Below, piece by piece: positions 63,601 through 64,000 of a stretch of DNA of 64,000 bases. Source of the stretch: Pyrenopolyporus hunteri. Its lineage: Eukaryota; Ascomycota; Sordariomycetes; Xylariales; Hypoxylaceae. The stretch covers positions 1-64,000 of the forward strand of contig CADCXC010000012.1 of the NCBI GenBank assembly GCA_902806595.1, in the 5' to 3' direction. The notes under the pieces are model-generated. The model was given only the letters and a program-made list of their open reading frames with translations. It was not told where the DNA came from and searched no databases. Made by a program: the position numbers and the translations under genes. Numbering within the stretch: the first letter of the stretch is position 1; each line of letters begins with the position of its first letter.

Positions 63601-64000
63601 AATGATATTACTTTTAATTCGAATTTTATTATTTTATTCGATAAGTTTTTCGTTTTTTAAAATAATAATATAATTAATTTACAAATTTAAATTTTTATTA
63701 TTTATAAACAAATCGTTTATAAATATATAAAAATATAATTCGTAAAAATTTAAATCGATATAATTAAACCCGTATATTTAATTATTTATTTATTATTTAA
63801 TTCGAATATTAAAAATTTTAATTTTTTTAAATCTCGATTTTAAATATTATATTATTATTAAATAATCAAACGTAATTTTAAATTAATAAATCGATATAAT
63901 ATATATATTTTAAACCCGTTACTTTATAAATTTTTTAATTATATCGAAAACTTTAATATTTAATAATTCGAATTTTTCGATTTATTTTTTTTACGTAATA

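Larger units (their letters stand above)
53375..64000. mobile_element. Second RIP-mutated AT-rich block, runs off the window
   Basis: AT-rich sequence with no readable coding frame begins within ~50 bp of a terminal-repeat-like edge and continues to the window end. RIP is less saturated in places than in the first block: in 54541-54900 I counted 19 plus-strand C of which 9 are in CpG. Internal tandem repeats are listed separately. I could not match the interior to the first block by eye, so only the edge is shared. The far end is not visible. Confidence 0.7.

Overview
The window looks like a filamentous ascomycete (Pezizomycotina, probably a Sordariomycete; the class is inference). Genes have small introns with fungal GT...CTAAC...AG signals. 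Intergenic DNA carries TACCTAGGTACC-type palindromes. The sequence alternates sharply between GC-equilibrated gene blocks and blocks of roughly 10% GC. The AT-rich blocks carry the signature of repeat-induced point mutation (RIP): CA and TG are nearly absent, TA dominates, and no long reading frames remain.

Layout. (1) 1-4333: a normal-GC block with two divergent broken genes, a UBC7-type ubiquitin-conjugating enzyme (minus) and a mitochondrial P-loop/dynamin-like protein (plus). Both are disrupted mainly by small indels, not by C-to-T changes. (2) 4334-32325: a 28-kb RIP block whose two edges carry matching terminal inverted repeats of about 100 bp, so the whole block may be one giant (possibly nested) fossil mobile element. 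It contains internal inverted-repeat elements, tandem repeats and a less-mutated interval near 17.6-18.7 kb. (3) 32326-53374: a gene island with three intact genes: a 1636-aa WW-domain disordered protein (minus), an EF-hand MscS-type mechanosensitive channel with one intron (plus), and a SAC3/GANP mRNA-export scaffold of about 1490 aa (minus, convergent with the channel gene). A possible small-protein remnant lies near 38.6-38.9 kb, and about 4.7 kb between it and the channel gene has no gene I can support. (4) 53375-64000: a second RIP block that opens with a variant of the same terminal repeat and runs off the window.

The three intact genes are unrelated housekeeping-type functions (calcium and osmotic homeostasis, nuclear mRNA export, an unknown WW scaffold) and do not form a cluster. 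The main novelty is in the AT-rich DNA: a shared terminus at three block edges, a RIP pattern that spares CpG almost completely in its most mutated parts, and tandem repeats that seem to have expanded after RIP. The paired frameshift-only damage of the first two genes is the other point worth checking. No tRNA, rRNA, CRISPR or biosynthetic cluster was recognised.
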